Made by a program: the position numbers and the translations under genes. From the NCBI GenBank assembly GCA_964348095.1, contig CAYGBK010000015.1, forward strand, positions 144,007 through 208,006: DNA of 64,000 bases. The letters are read 5' to 3'. Positions 7,629 to 16,899 of the stretch are shown here, piece by piece (the first letter of the stretch is position 1; every line of letters starts with the position of its first letter). Below the pieces are notes generated by a model. The model did not search any database. It was not told the DNA's origin and saw only the letters and a program-made list of their open reading frames with translations. This DNA is from WVXP01 sp964348095. Lineage in GTDB: Bacteria > Desulfobacterota > BSN033 > WVXP01.

Positions 7629-8100
7629 GAGGAGTTTCATGTGTTTTCAAAATCTGATGAAAACGGCCTTCCATAAAAGCACTCGTTCCTCTCGCCCGCT
7701 CTCCCCTACAGGAATCTGCGGGGTATCGCTCGAGCTCTCAGAGTCCGCAGAGTGAGAAAACGGATGGACCAGGCGTTTGGCCTAATTTTTCGAGGGGAAA
7801 AATTAGGCCAAGTAATCTCCTCTGGATTGGCCTCTCACCAATCCAGAGGCCGTTCCCTCTGCGGCTCCGTGTGCTCTGTGAGAGGTTGTGGAGACGTCCA
7901 ATTTGCTGCGATTATCTTGTTGAGAAACTCCTAGATCGGGTACAGCGCTTCCTTTCCCCCTTTCTGGCAGATTAGTTTCGTGAAGCCGTGACTAGGGTGT
8001 TCTGAGATATAAAGGCAACGGCCCTGGGAATATTCACCCCTTGTCTCCGGTAACGTCCCTCAGGGACATGAGCGTCCACAGAACTCAGGGAAGTCCTCTG
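7629..8100 (+). repeat. Dispersed modular repeat, type I, copy R1
   Basis: Non-coding element homologous to 42293-42855 (same orientation) and 54211-54827 (opposite). The left end module is GAGGAGTTTCATGTGTTTTC with CTGATGAAAACGG following. The interior holds a perfect 14-bp hairpin (7777-7790 with 7798-7811) and a 12-bp hairpin (7819-7830 with 7838-7849). The right module (about 7946-8012) contains AAGCCGTGACTAGGGTGTTC, and the short CTCAGGGACATGAGCGTCC module (8051-8092) closes the element. Confidence 0.8.
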
Positions 8101-8182
8101 AGTTATTTCGGCGTTTCCGCAGTTTCGGTTTCCTATTGAGAGCAAATTGGTGAAATTCTTCCAGGGGATGCAAGAGATAGCT

Positions 8183-8373
8183 TCAAATGTCAAAATCCAA
8201 TTGTCAAACGAAATCCCAAAGCCACCATGTCAACAAATTGAAATACCTCTGGCAATCAAGTCGTGTAGATAACCGATCGATCAACCGCCGATCCTGCCAG
8301 CCCTTATTCCTGCTTTGTTAGTTGAGCTTTGACATTCATTTGGATTTCAGGCTTTGTCTTTTGACATTTTGGT
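8183..8373. repeat. Inverted-arm repeat (TGTCAAAATCCAA family), copy 1
   Basis: The left arm (CAAATGTCAAAATCCAATTG, from 8183) and right arm (CATTTGGATTTCAGG within 8323-8373) are approximate reverse complements around a spacer of about 105 bp without coding potential. A similar arrangement occurs at 49636-49789. It may be a MITE-like element. The remaining 8374-8790 holds no gene or promoter I can support. Confidence 0.45.
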
Positions 8374-8790
8374 TCTTCGTCCGTGCACATTAACTTTGCA
8401 TGATTCTAAAGTGGTTTCTTGAGGAGACTCCTCTCGATTATTGTCTTGCTTTTATCCTGTTTTTTCGGTTAAATAGAGGTTTACCCTGTTGATTGCGTTT
8501 TATGTTTACCCAAACGAGGCGATTCTATTCAACAGGCGTTTTTCCTGTCCATCGAGATGCGGCGAGAACGCACATGTCGAGTTCACTCCCGCCACCATCA
8601 GACTTGGTTAGGATTGTTTCCTAGAAAGGCTTTTGACGAACATTCAGAGATGCTTTGACAATCCGTCAACTTGAGAGCGAGGCACCAACCCGAACAGACG
8701 GCCCAGTCATTGCCGCAGCGGCATTATATCAGCACCCATCTGTTTTTGAAATGAAAAACCCTCGGTCCGGTTAATTCTCCCGCTAATCGG

Positions 8791-11700
8791 GTGACCGAAG
8801 TGCGAGTGAAGGGGGATCGTGTCGTCTTGAAGAGAAGGATCCTTGCAATCCTCCTGATTGGCTTCATGGCGCTTGTTATTGTCGGAGTCGGAATGACCTA
8901 TGTCCGATTCCAATTGGGTGCCCGGTTAGCCGAGAAGGGCCTCGAAAAGACGATCCAGTCGGGATTCGGTGGCAAATTGACCATTTCCCGAACAGTGATT
9001 CACTGGTTGGGCAGGTTTGACATTGAGTACCGAGGGGTATCTGTCGGACGGGAGGGAGAGCCAGAAGGATGGCTCCGTGTCAGTCGGATCGTCGTAAGAC
9101 CGAAATTGAGGAGTATCTTTTCAAAATCTATCACGTGGAAAAGCCTCGATCTCGAAGATCTTGAGTTGCGTCTCGCCGGAGGAGGAGGTCCATTTCCTTT
9201 GGATTACCTCGTTTCTGTACTTCCCCAGTTTGGTCAGTTACGGGTCACGGGAGGAAAGGTTGAACTACCTCAAAGAGTGATTCACGACCTGTTTCTTTCT
9301 CTCAGCAACCTTTCAACATCTGGCCCTTTTCCTTTGGTGGCAAAGGGCACCCTCAAGGTGGACGGTGGTTCTGCCGGAAGGGTGTCAATTCACGGGCTGG
9401 TTCAGCGCCTTTCTGAGGAGTGGAATGCCTCGGGTCTCAAGGTCTCCGCAAAGATAGAAGGCAGAGGTATCGATCCATTGTGGTTTGGTGGCAATGATTC
9501 CCGATACTTTCCCGCTGAGCTTGTTGGAAGCAGACTGTCCATCTTTGCGGCGTTTGATGGCTACCCCAAGGGGTGGTTTCAGACATCTGGGACAGTGAGC
9601 ATCCTTGGATCACCCCTATTGGAGGGAAAGGATAGCCTAGATGCCGACTTCGCGGTTACCTGGGACGGGCAGGACCTTGAGTTTCAGAAGTTTAGGCTCA
9701 AACCGCCTTTCATTCCGCTCGAAATAAAGGGGCGAATCAACGCGACAAGAGAAGGCGATCCGTTCGTTTCTCTTACCGTTGATTGCCCATGGTTTTCAAT
9801 CGGTAAGGGGGCAAGAATCCTTCCTTTTGTTCCGGAGAAGATCCGTTCTTTGTTGGAGTCTGTCAAAGAGGGTGAGATTTCGCTGTCATCATTTGGGTTT
9901 ACCGGCCCTCTCAGAAGTCTCGGACCGCCAGAAGATGAAGAATCCCTTCGCCTCTGGGAGGGAGTCGTCAGACTCAGGAAGATTATTGTCCCCTGGCGGG
10001 GAGCGTATTTCAAATTCCGAAATGGCGCTGTCCGGATGGACGATGGCCGTATTCTGGCGGAGGCCGTTGGCCTACGTTTCGGCGGTTCAGAACTCGAGAT
10101 TTCTCGGCTTTCCCTCTCTCAGCCCTTCGGGGATCGCGCGCTTGAACTGACTCTCAAGGGTGAAGTCGACCTGGCTGACATTCCGAAATGGGTTTCCACT
10201 GGCATAATTCCCGGGAAGGTGACCCGTTTATTGTCGGATATAGAGGCTCTCTCTGGTACGGGGGACATCAGTCTCCGCTTTGAGAAATCCCTTGGATTGT
10301 CAATCTCCCCCGTGCTAAGTGGCCGATTGGTACTCGAAGACGGCACCCTCCGAATCCCCCATCTCCCTGGGACTTTCAAGAACTTAGAGGGCTTGGTTGA
10401 GTTTTCTTCTCGGGAACTCGCTGTCGACAAGCTTCGAGGTAGGTGGCGGAATTCGACTGTGATTGCCCACGGGTCGGTCAGTGCGCCTTTCTCAGGCCAT
10501 CCCGATCTTGATCTCTCAGTCACGGGTCGTCTCGATCTAGAAAACCTCCGCGAAATCGGCTCTTGGAAGGGTTTACCCGAAGGCATGCGGAAAGTCCTTC
10601 GAGAAGTTTCCTATCCGTTGGGTCAGGGAGACTACACCCTGACCATAATGGGTCCCCTCGATGGCCCTGAGGGCGTAAAGGTCAAAGGGGAGTTGTCTGT
10701 CCAGGGTGGATCCTTTCGTCTCTGGAACGCGTATCCCGTCAAGGGTGTAAAAGGTACGGTTCTCATTTCCAAAGGGCGAGTCATGGTTCCTCACTTGGAA
10801 GGAATCTGGAAGAACTCGGACATTGCGTTGAAGACGGTTCTCAAACAGTCTGGGAAAACTTTCCAAAGGGATCTAACCTTTTCGGGATCTTTCGATCTTC
10901 GGGATATCGCCTCAGAAAGATTTGATCACGGATTGCCAAGGATCTGGCGAAAATTTCTTAGACCATTTGATTTTCAGAAGGGTCAGGCTTTCTTGGAGGT
11001 GATCAACCGGAAACGTAGCGATCGGGGCACGGTAGGAGGTCATGTCACCTTTCGGAATGCAACGGTTCGGTATGTGCCCGTCTTTCCTCCTGTCACGGAC
11101 ATGGACGGGGCGGTCTCTTTTGACGGAAGGGGCATCAAAACCATCGACGTTCGGGGGAGACTCGATTCGGGCCCCGTGAGCGTTCAGGGTAACCTCGTCC
11201 CGAACTCTTGGGATTCGGCTCCTGCCCTTCTCATTCAGGCCGGCAAGATCGATCTAGACGAGCTTCTCTCGTGGCCGTGGAAGAAGGGTTTTTCCAAAGG
11301 CAAAAGGACTCGCTCTCCCTTACTCGTCCGTCTGGAGATCGATCGGGGAGGGTATAAAGAGATTCACGTCACAGACATTAATGGGAGAGTGAGGTTCGAG
11401 GAAGAGGGGATATCTTTTGAGGAGATTACCTTTGCCTCGACCGCCGGACAGGGTTTGATTACGGGGTGGCTCGGTTTTGAAGAAAACGGCGACCTGTCGT
11501 TTGAATTTCACCCCTATGTCTTAAGAATCGAAACAAGTCCAGTTCTGATGAGTTTTCAAAAAGCCGGACGCAAGGAGCAGCTAACCGGCTTGGGATCCGC
11601 CTATGGGGTCATCCGGGGACGCGGTAATGGGATCAAGGAGATAGCCCGATCCCTAAACGGAGAAATAGGAGTTTTTCTGGAAGAAGGCAGAATCGCGCAA

Positions 11701-12207
11701 TTCAACGTCCTGTCCAAGGTGTTTTCTCTCTTGGATTTTTCGCAGGTGGCTCGTGGTAATTTCCCGAACCTGAAGGAAGAGGGGATGCCCTACAGAACCG
11801 TCACCGGAGAGATTGCTGTCAACAACGGAAGGGCGACAACGGATGATCTCCTGGTTGATGGCGAGTCCATGAAAATCTCCGTGGTCGGAGACCTCGATAT
11901 CCCTTCCGGGGATGTGGATCTGACTCTTGGGCTTCGCCGGGTCGGTGCTGGAGGGAAGATTGTCAGGGCAGTCCCGATTTTTGGGGAAATCGTGACAACA
12001 GATGGCGGAAGTTTTATTCATTACTATCTGGAAGTGAAGGGGAAAATAGACAAGCCTGAGGTAAAAGGTGTTCCCTTTATGTCAGTCTCGGACGGGGTTT
12101 CTGGGCTCATGCGAAGGCTGTTAGAGACGCCGACTGAGGTCATTCCTTTTCAGAGACAACCAGACCTAGAACGATTCTTCAGGAATAGAAAGCATCCCTA
12201 TCCCTAA
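8791..12207 (+). CDS. AsmA/YhdP-like giant envelope protein
   Basis: A 1138-residue protein with one N-terminal membrane helix (residues 17-38) and a long beta-rich body. The C-terminal AsmA-like region is recognisable (SLNGEIGVFLEEGRI, VFSLLDFSQV, ATTDDLLVDGESMKI, KGKIDKPEVKG). AsmA/YhdP/TamB-type proteins bridge inner and outer membranes and are linked to lipid transport and outer-membrane integrity. No ATG is well placed: GTG at 8791 has no ribosome-binding site, whereas TTG at 8827 follows AAGGGGGA and gives MKRRILAILLIG, so 8827 may be the true start. It stands alone on the plus strand. Confidence 0.85.
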   Translation: MTEVRVKGDRVVLKRRILAILLIGFMALVIVGVGMTYVRFQLGARLAEKGLEKTIQSGFGGKLTISRTVIHWLGRFDIEYRGVSVGREGEPEGWLRVSRIVVRPKLRSIFSKSITWKSLDLEDLELRLAGGGGPFPLDYLVSVLPQFGQLRVTGGKVELPQRVIHDLFLSLSNLSTSGPFPLVAKGTLKVDGGSAGRVSIHGLVQRLSEEWNASGLKVSAKIEGRGIDPLWFGGNDSRYFPAELVGSRLSIFAAFDGYPKGWFQTSGTVSILGSPLLEGKDSLDADFAVTWDGQDLEFQKFRLKPPFIPLEIKGRINATREGDPFVSLTVDCPWFSIGKGARILPFVPEKIRSLLESVKEGEISLSSFGFTGPLRSLGPPEDEESLRLWEGVVRLRKIIVPWRGAYFKFRNGAVRMDDGRILAEAVGLRFGGSELEISRLSLSQPFGDRALELTLKGEVDLADIPKWVSTGIIPGKVTRLLSDIEALSGTGDISLRFEKSLGLSISPVLSGRLVLEDGTLRIPHLPGTFKNLEGLVEFSSRELAVDKLRGRWRNSTVIAHGSVSAPFSGHPDLDLSVTGRLDLENLREIGSWKGLPEGMRKVLREVSYPLGQGDYTLTIMGPLDGPEGVKVKGELSVQGGSFRLWNAYPVKGVKGTVLISKGRVMVPHLEGIWKNSDIALKTVLKQSGKTFQRDLTFSGSFDLRDIASERFDHGLPRIWRKFLRPFDFQKGQAFLEVINRKRSDRGTVGGHVTFRNATVRYVPVFPPVTDMDGAVSFDGRGIKTIDVRGRLDSGPVSVQGNLVPNSWDSAPALLIQAGKIDLDELLSWPWKKGFSKGKRTRSPLLVRLEIDRGGYKEIHVTDINGRVRFEEEGISFEEITFASTAGQGLITGWLGFEENGDLSFEFHPYVLRIETSPVLMSFQKAGRKEQLTGLGSAYGVIRGRGNGIKEIARSLNGEIGVFLEEGRIAQFNVLSKVFSLLDFSQVARGNFPNLKEEGMPYRTVTGEIAVNNGRATTDDLLVDGESMKISVVGDLDIPSGDVDLTLGLRRVGAGGKIVRAVPIFGEIVTTDGGSFIHYYLEVKGKIDKPEVKGVPFMSVSDGVSGLMRRLLETPTEVIPFQRQPDLERFFRNRKHPYP

Positions 12208-12340
12208 GCCCCATGGCATCAATATTTGTCTGTGATAACAGGGGGCGGCCTATCATCCCTCTTTTTTCTCTCATCAAATTGTCCATTTCTTCCGAAGGAT
12301 TATATAAGACAGCATGTTGTAAACCATGAGCCCAGGTTCA

Positions 12341-13393
12341 ATGAAAAAAAAGATCGGGACCATAGGGGATCCTTACCGGCATTTTTTTGAAAATGCCGAT
12401 GACGGGATGGTTCTGTTTGACCCAGCCGGCAAAATCCTTTTGGCCAATCCAAGTTTCTTGGAGGTTATGGGATATGCGATTGAGGACATAGACAGGGGTA
12501 TCAGTCTTCCGGATTTTGTCAATTCGAAGGATGTTCTAACTGTGGAGAAATACCATCGTCGAATCATATCCGGAGAGAAATTGCATGAGTACGAGTTTGG
12601 CGCTACGACGACAAGGAAGGATAGCCTCCGCTTCAGCGCAAAGGGATGTCGCTTGACGGATAGAAACGGTGAACCGTTGGGAGTGATGGTGCTGTTAAGG
12701 GAGGTAACTTTGTTATTCAAAAGGTTGGAACTTGTCGATCAAAAGCTAAAAGAATCGGAAGGCAACTACAGGACGTTGCTGGAAAAGGTTAGCGAGGGGA
12801 TCGCTGTTCTCCGCAATCGACGTTTTGTGGTTATCAATGAGAAGCTTGCCCAGATGACTGGTTTTGACCGACATGAATTGGAAGGACAAAGGCTAAGCAG
12901 AATTGTTTCGGCCGAATCATTGATTGACGCTGAGACATGGTATGACAGGATCATGTCAGGCACAAAGGCTGAGGGTGCCGCCGAGATACACCTCATGACG
13001 AATAACTTTCAGCCGCTCACTGCGGAGGCTACGGGCGGCCTGGTGCAGTACGGTGCAAAACCGGCTGTGCTCTGCCTGTTCAGAGACGTTACTGATAGAA
13101 AAGACATCGAGGATATGCTTCTTCAGTCGGAGAGGGATCGTGCGGTCTGCGAATTGGCCGGGGCAACTGCTCATGAGCTGAATCAACCCCTCACCGTCAT
13201 CATGGGGAATGTGGAACTCTTTCTTGACAAGATCGAAGGCGAGGAACCTTTTGCACGATATCTCCATAACATTTACAACGAGTCACTCCGGCTTGCTGAT
13301 CTAATCAAGAAGATTGGGAACATAACACGGTACAAAAGCAAGCCGTATGTAGGAACGACCCAGATCATCGACATCGATGGGGCGTCGAGCTAG
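12341..13393 (+). CDS. PAS-PAS-HisKA signalling protein lacking an ATPase domain
   Basis: A 350-residue cytoplasmic protein with two PAS domains (about residues 10-125 and 135-250) and a HisKA helical hairpin whose H-box reads ATAHELNQPLTV (His near 277). The sequence then ends (TRYKSKPYVGTTQIIDID) without N, G1 or G2 boxes. It can form the dimeric phospho-acceptor module but cannot phosphorylate itself. The start at 12341 is preferred over 12326 because of CCCAGG just upstream. A receiver-only protein follows 29 bp later. It may be a phosphotransfer platform for another kinase, or a remnant; its clean end argues for the former. Confidence 0.8.
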   Translation: MKKKIGTIGDPYRHFFENADDGMVLFDPAGKILLANPSFLEVMGYAIEDIDRGISLPDFVNSKDVLTVEKYHRRIISGEKLHEYEFGATTTRKDSLRFSAKGCRLTDRNGEPLGVMVLLREVTLLFKRLELVDQKLKESEGNYRTLLEKVSEGIAVLRNRRFVVINEKLAQMTGFDRHELEGQRLSRIVSAESLIDAETWYDRIMSGTKAEGAAEIHLMTNNFQPLTAEATGGLVQYGAKPAVLCLFRDVTDRKDIEDMLLQSERDRAVCELAGATAHELNQPLTVIMGNVELFLDKIEGEEPFARYLHNIYNESLRLADLIKKIGNITRYKSKPYVGTTQIIDIDGASS

Positions 13394-13422
13394 TTTTTGG
13401 ATAAGTTTTTAGGAGGTTTGGT

Positions 13423-13797
13423 ATGGCAAAGATACTTGTGCTGGATGATGAGCCAGGAATGCGGGAACTACTCCAGGAGTATCTGGAGACAGAGGGCCAT
13501 CAGGTTCGTGTCGCATGTGATGGTGTCGAGGGCTATGAGGTCTACGAGGCTTATCAACCGGATCTTCTCCTTGTCGATGTCCGTATGCCTAAGGGAGACG
13601 GCATCGAGTTGGTTCAGGCTGTGAGAGCCAAGAAGGCGGACATCAAGGTTGTCTATATAACGGGTTGGCTCGACGATATGAATGTTGGAAGTCGAATCGT
13701 CACAGAGTTAGCGAATCACCCCGAGTACAAGACGCTAATCAAGCCCTTTAGACTCAAAGACGCCTCCCAGCTAGTTAGAGAGTACGTGGGAGACTAA
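13423..13797 (+). CDS. Single-domain response regulator (CheY-like receiver)
   Basis: A 124-residue stand-alone receiver with acidic residues DDE (8-10), phospho-acceptor Asp in LLVDVRMP (about residue 52), Thr in VVYITGW and Lys in LIKPFR (about 107). TAGGAGG precedes the ATG. Lacking an output domain, it must act by protein contact or as a phosphorelay intermediate. It lies 29 bp after the PAS-HisKA protein and is probably co-transcribed. Confidence 0.88.
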   Translation: MAKILVLDDEPGMRELLQEYLETEGHQVRVACDGVEGYEVYEAYQPDLLLVDVRMPKGDGIELVQAVRAKKADIKVVYITGWLDDMNVGSRIVTELANHPEYKTLIKPFRLKDASQLVREYVGD

Positions 13798-13812
13798 CTG
13801 GTTCAAACTACC

Positions 13813-15084
13813 TCAATCTGAGAAGGATTCCTTAGAACGATTGAAATAGCCGATGGCGAGATAGGGAAAGGTCTTCCGGAGAATAGCGAGCATCTTGGAG
13901 ACCCCCAGGGCTGGACCTTCTAGATTTCCGATTTTCTTCAAATACCATTCAGAATCGATATTGAGATTTCGCATCTGAATCATGTCAATCCCTGTGACCC
14001 TTACCATCCTGATCAGGGCATCGATCTCATCCTCCTGGTCCGTGAACCCTGGGAAGACAAGTAGATTGAGCGACACAAAAACTCCCCGGGCTTTTGCGCC
14101 ACAAATCGATTCCAGAACGTCCTCAAATCGATATCCCTCAGGCTGATGATAGCGCCCGTAGTATTTCGGCCTGGCGCTACTGAGGGTGATCCGCATACTG
14201 TCGAGCCCTACCCCAGCGAGTCGATCGACAACTTGAGGAAGGCTCCCGTTGGTGTTGACGTTGAGAGTGCCTCGTGAGGTTTTCTCTCTGAGTCTTGCGA
14301 TCGTCTTTTCCAAGAGTTGATCTTGTAATAGGGGTTCACCTTCACAGCCCTGGCCGAAGCTGACAATCGGGGCTTCAGCCCTCTCCATGTGAGGCAAAGC
14401 CACTTCAATAAGCTCTTCCACGGTGGGAACAAAAGAGATCCTCTGATGGGATGCCTTACAGCCATTCGATGGCTGGGAGGACAGACATCCGAGACACCTG
14501 GCGTTGCAGCTGGGTGAGGTAGGAACGGGGATCTCCCATCGCCGATAAAAGACGTTTTTTGCCGCAAAACAGTGATAGTTCAGGGCGCAATGAGATAGAT
14601 GTTTCAGAAATCGGTTTTGTGGGTACTCCTTTAGGTATCTGTCGACCCGACGGGTCAAGTCCTCGTCGTCCGTAAAGAATTTTGTGTGCCAGTGGGGGTT
14701 GGAGTCTACCAAGATTGCCGATACCCAGAAACTCTCCTCTCTCAGGCCGACGGCTCCATAGGCCCAAAGGGGGAGAACCGAAGACTTCTCCTTAAGGTTA
14801 GTCGCCGGCAACAAGCATCTCAGATACCCAGGAGCCAAGAAAGCCGCGACGGCCGTGCACTCGATTCTGCGACCATCGATTACCGCTTCCTCCACGGTCA
14901 CAAAATTCTCAGACTCTGGATCCCATCCAACGGGGTAGCGACCCGGAAGCGTAAAGAGTTGGCTTCCCTCAGGGAGGGGCGTTAGTCTGTCGGCGTGACC
15001 GGGTAATTTTCTTGTGCCTGACTGGGCTGCCATATAGAGGCTGGGATGGTCAAAGATCTGACCCTCTGGGTCGGAGAAGACCAT
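13813..15084 (-). CDS. Radical SAM protein
   Basis: A 423-residue radical SAM enzyme. A 190-residue N-terminal region precedes the 4Fe-4S motif CNARCLGC (CxxxCxxC), followed by GQGCEGEP (SAM-binding GGE-like) and a TIM-barrel type core (NTNGSLPQVV, RITLSSARPKYYGRYH). Several further cysteines lie near the cluster. The substrate is not recognisable. The frame stays open upstream of the ATG with protein-like sequence (TLPPR before the Met), so the N-terminus may be longer with an unusual start. It is followed upstream by a DUF547 gene on the same strand. Confidence 0.8.
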   Translation of the reverse strand: MVFSDPEGQIFDHPSLYMAAQSGTRKLPGHADRLTPLPEGSQLFTLPGRYPVGWDPESENFVTVEEAVIDGRRIECTAVAAFLAPGYLRCLLPATNLKEKSSVLPLWAYGAVGLREESFWVSAILVDSNPHWHTKFFTDDEDLTRRVDRYLKEYPQNRFLKHLSHCALNYHCFAAKNVFYRRWEIPVPTSPSCNARCLGCLSSQPSNGCKASHQRISFVPTVEELIEVALPHMERAEAPIVSFGQGCEGEPLLQDQLLEKTIARLREKTSRGTLNVNTNGSLPQVVDRLAGVGLDSMRITLSSARPKYYGRYHQPEGYRFEDVLESICGAKARGVFVSLNLLVFPGFTDQEDEIDALIRMVRVTGIDMIQMRNLNIDSEWYLKKIGNLEGPALGVSKMLAILRKTFPYLAIGYFNRSKESFSD

Positions 15085-15168
15085 CCTGGGGGGTAGGGTG
15101 ATGTCCCGTTGGGCTAACGTCTTTTTCGTCTGCTTCGATACAGATACTAAAGAGATTTGGCGTCTCCT

Positions 15169-15981
15169 TCAGTGGTTGAGGCTCCAGTCATAGTTTTTGT
15201 ATTGGATTCTTACCTGGCTAATGTTTTTCCTGAGGTATCCCTTTTTCTCTCCATAGTCAAGGTAGCGGATGATAAACCCGATCAGATTGTCTCGGCCTCC
15301 GAAATCGCCCCCGTACCACTTAAATATCTGGGAAATTCGCAAAACCCTCTCCTCAAGGATGATCTCGACCTCTTTGGAATTAACGAAGGTCTGGGTGGCC
15401 AGTTCGAGCTGCGATTCTATATCGTTAGCATTATAGAAACCAATGGGAGGGCAGGACTGTGAACCACAGACAAGGGCAAAATGTATCCGGACATCCATTG
15501 GTGAGATGATGAAATGGCAGCGCGGATCGCTACGACCGAAAGCTCTCCAGAGGCGATGGGGGATTCTCTTGTTTCCTCTGAGAATTCCGTGTTCAATATC
15601 ATTAAGAGAAAAAAGGTAGCCAGCAATATCGTAAGTGACCCGATCGAAGAATCCACGCTTTTCCTTGACCGATTCCTTGATTCCTAACGATACGATGCCA
15701 TGGATGACCATCGTATTATACAGGTTGATCCAGAAAGCCAAACGCTGCTCTCGGTCGGTTAGAGATTTCAAATCGTACTTCTTGAGAAAACCAGCCAGTC
15801 TCACGTAGTTATTGAACTGTTTGGTGCCCCGCATTGCGTCGTAGTTGATTTTCCCCGCCTCTAGGTCGAAAAAGTCGGCTTGAAGATCGGCGATAGCTTT
15901 TCTGAGAGCAATGTGAATTTCTTCGGTCGGCTCCCTCCCAGAATCAGTCTCTGAATTGAGAATCATTACTTTTGCGGCCAT
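15169..15981 (-). CDS. DUF547 domain protein
   Basis: A 270-residue protein with the DUF547 signature: REQRLAFWINLYNTMVIHG, then DIEHGILRGNKR, DPRCHFIISPMDVRIHFALVCG with SCPP, and a KWYGGDFGG segment. The conserved Cys/His set (CGSQSCPP) is intact. No signal peptide is evident, although many DUF547 proteins are secreted. The biochemical function of the family is not established. It shares strand and close spacing with the radical SAM gene (84 bp) and the PHP phosphatase. Confidence 0.8.
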   Translation of the reverse strand: MAAKVMILNSETDSGREPTEEIHIALRKAIADLQADFFDLEAGKINYDAMRGTKQFNNYVRLAGFLKKYDLKSLTDREQRLAFWINLYNTMVIHGIVSLGIKESVKEKRGFFDRVTYDIAGYLFSLNDIEHGILRGNKRIPHRLWRAFGRSDPRCHFIISPMDVRIHFALVCGSQSCPPIGFYNANDIESQLELATQTFVNSKEVEIILEERVLRISQIFKWYGGDFGGRDNLIGFIIRYLDYGEKKGYLRKNISQVRIQYKNYDWSLNH

Positions 15982-16012
15982 GTTTTGCTCGAATTCCGGC
16001 GGTTCCGTGAGT

Positions 16013-16873
16013 TCAGAGATGATACACCATTTCCTGCTTTACCCGCATCAACTCTTCAGCCAGGGTGTAAGGGAGGCAGACGCCATTTCCGACTATGCCC
16101 AGTTCCGCCTTCTCCATCAAGTTGCCGTGAAAATCTGAACCCCCGGTCTTCAGAAGACCGACTTTTTCTGCAAGCTGTCTATATTGTGCCGTCTGCTCCC
16201 GGGTGTGGTCTGGATAGAAAGCCTCTATACCCTTAAGTCCTTCTTTTGTAAGTTCAACCACTAGGTTTTCGAGATCTCTTGGCATATAGTTCAATGTGAA
16301 AGGATGGGCGAGAACGGGAATGCCCTGGGCCTTCAAGACCATGTCAATCGCATCTCTCACGTCCAGCCGAAATTTGTTTACATAGGCCGGAGCCCCCTGC
16401 GCCAGATACCGGTCGAAAGCGTCGTTAAGGGAAGCCACATATCCTTTATCCACGAGAACCTGAGCAAAGTGTGGTCTGCCAACCTGTCCTCCTCCTGAAG
16501 CCGCAACAACCTCCTGATAGGTGATGTCGATGCCCAGATCGTTGAGTTTGTCGACGATTTTGGGATTCCTCTCAGATCTGGCCTCTTTCAGCTTTTCCAG
16601 TTTTTCTCTGAGGATGCCCCCCTTTGTTTGCACGAAATATCCTAACAGATGGACACTTCCCGTCTTGATATTGGCGCTAATCTCTATCCCTGGAATGATT
16701 TCCAAAGAGACTCTCTGTCCTTCTTCCTGTGCTTCCTGGACCCCGTCCACCGTATCATGGTCTGTGATCGCAATCGCTTTCAATCGCCTCTTCTTTGCCA
16801 GATGGACGACCTGTGAGGGGGTTAGCGTTCCATCTGAGGCGGTCGTGTGAACGTGGAGGTCAATTTCTACCAT
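16013..16873 (-). CDS. PHP-domain phosphoesterase (RNase AM / nucleoside bisphosphatase-like)
   Basis: A 286-residue PHP protein with the metal ligands in order: DLHVHTTASDG (residues 5-15), AITDHDTVDG (about 35-44), a central EISA, AHPF near 190 and GGSDFHG near 247. The family includes 3',5'-nucleoside bisphosphate phosphatase / 5'-to-3' RNase AM (YciV/TrpH group), which hydrolyses phosphate esters with three metals. Length matches. It lies 31 bp upstream of the DUF547 gene and is probably in the same transcription unit. Confidence 0.88.
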   Translation of the reverse strand: MVEIDLHVHTTASDGTLTPSQVVHLAKKRRLKAIAITDHDTVDGVQEAQEEGQRVSLEIIPGIEISANIKTGSVHLLGYFVQTKGGILREKLEKLKEARSERNPKIVDKLNDLGIDITYQEVVAASGGGQVGRPHFAQVLVDKGYVASLNDAFDRYLAQGAPAYVNKFRLDVRDAIDMVLKAQGIPVLAHPFTLNYMPRDLENLVVELTKEGLKGIEAFYPDHTREQTAQYRQLAEKVGLLKTGGSDFHGNLMEKAELGIVGNGVCLPYTLAEELMRVKQEMVYHL

Positions 16874-16899
16874 CGTCTGCCTTTGCTCTAACGGGGTCT

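Noticed and set aside
7752..7934. Short ORF inside repeat R1
   Set aside because: It spans both hairpins, and the homologous repeats R2 and R3 do not preserve the frame, so it is not coding.
13813..15084. Assigning a specific substrate to the radical SAM protein
   Set aside because: Only the cluster motif and barrel are recognisable; the N-terminal region matches no family I can name.
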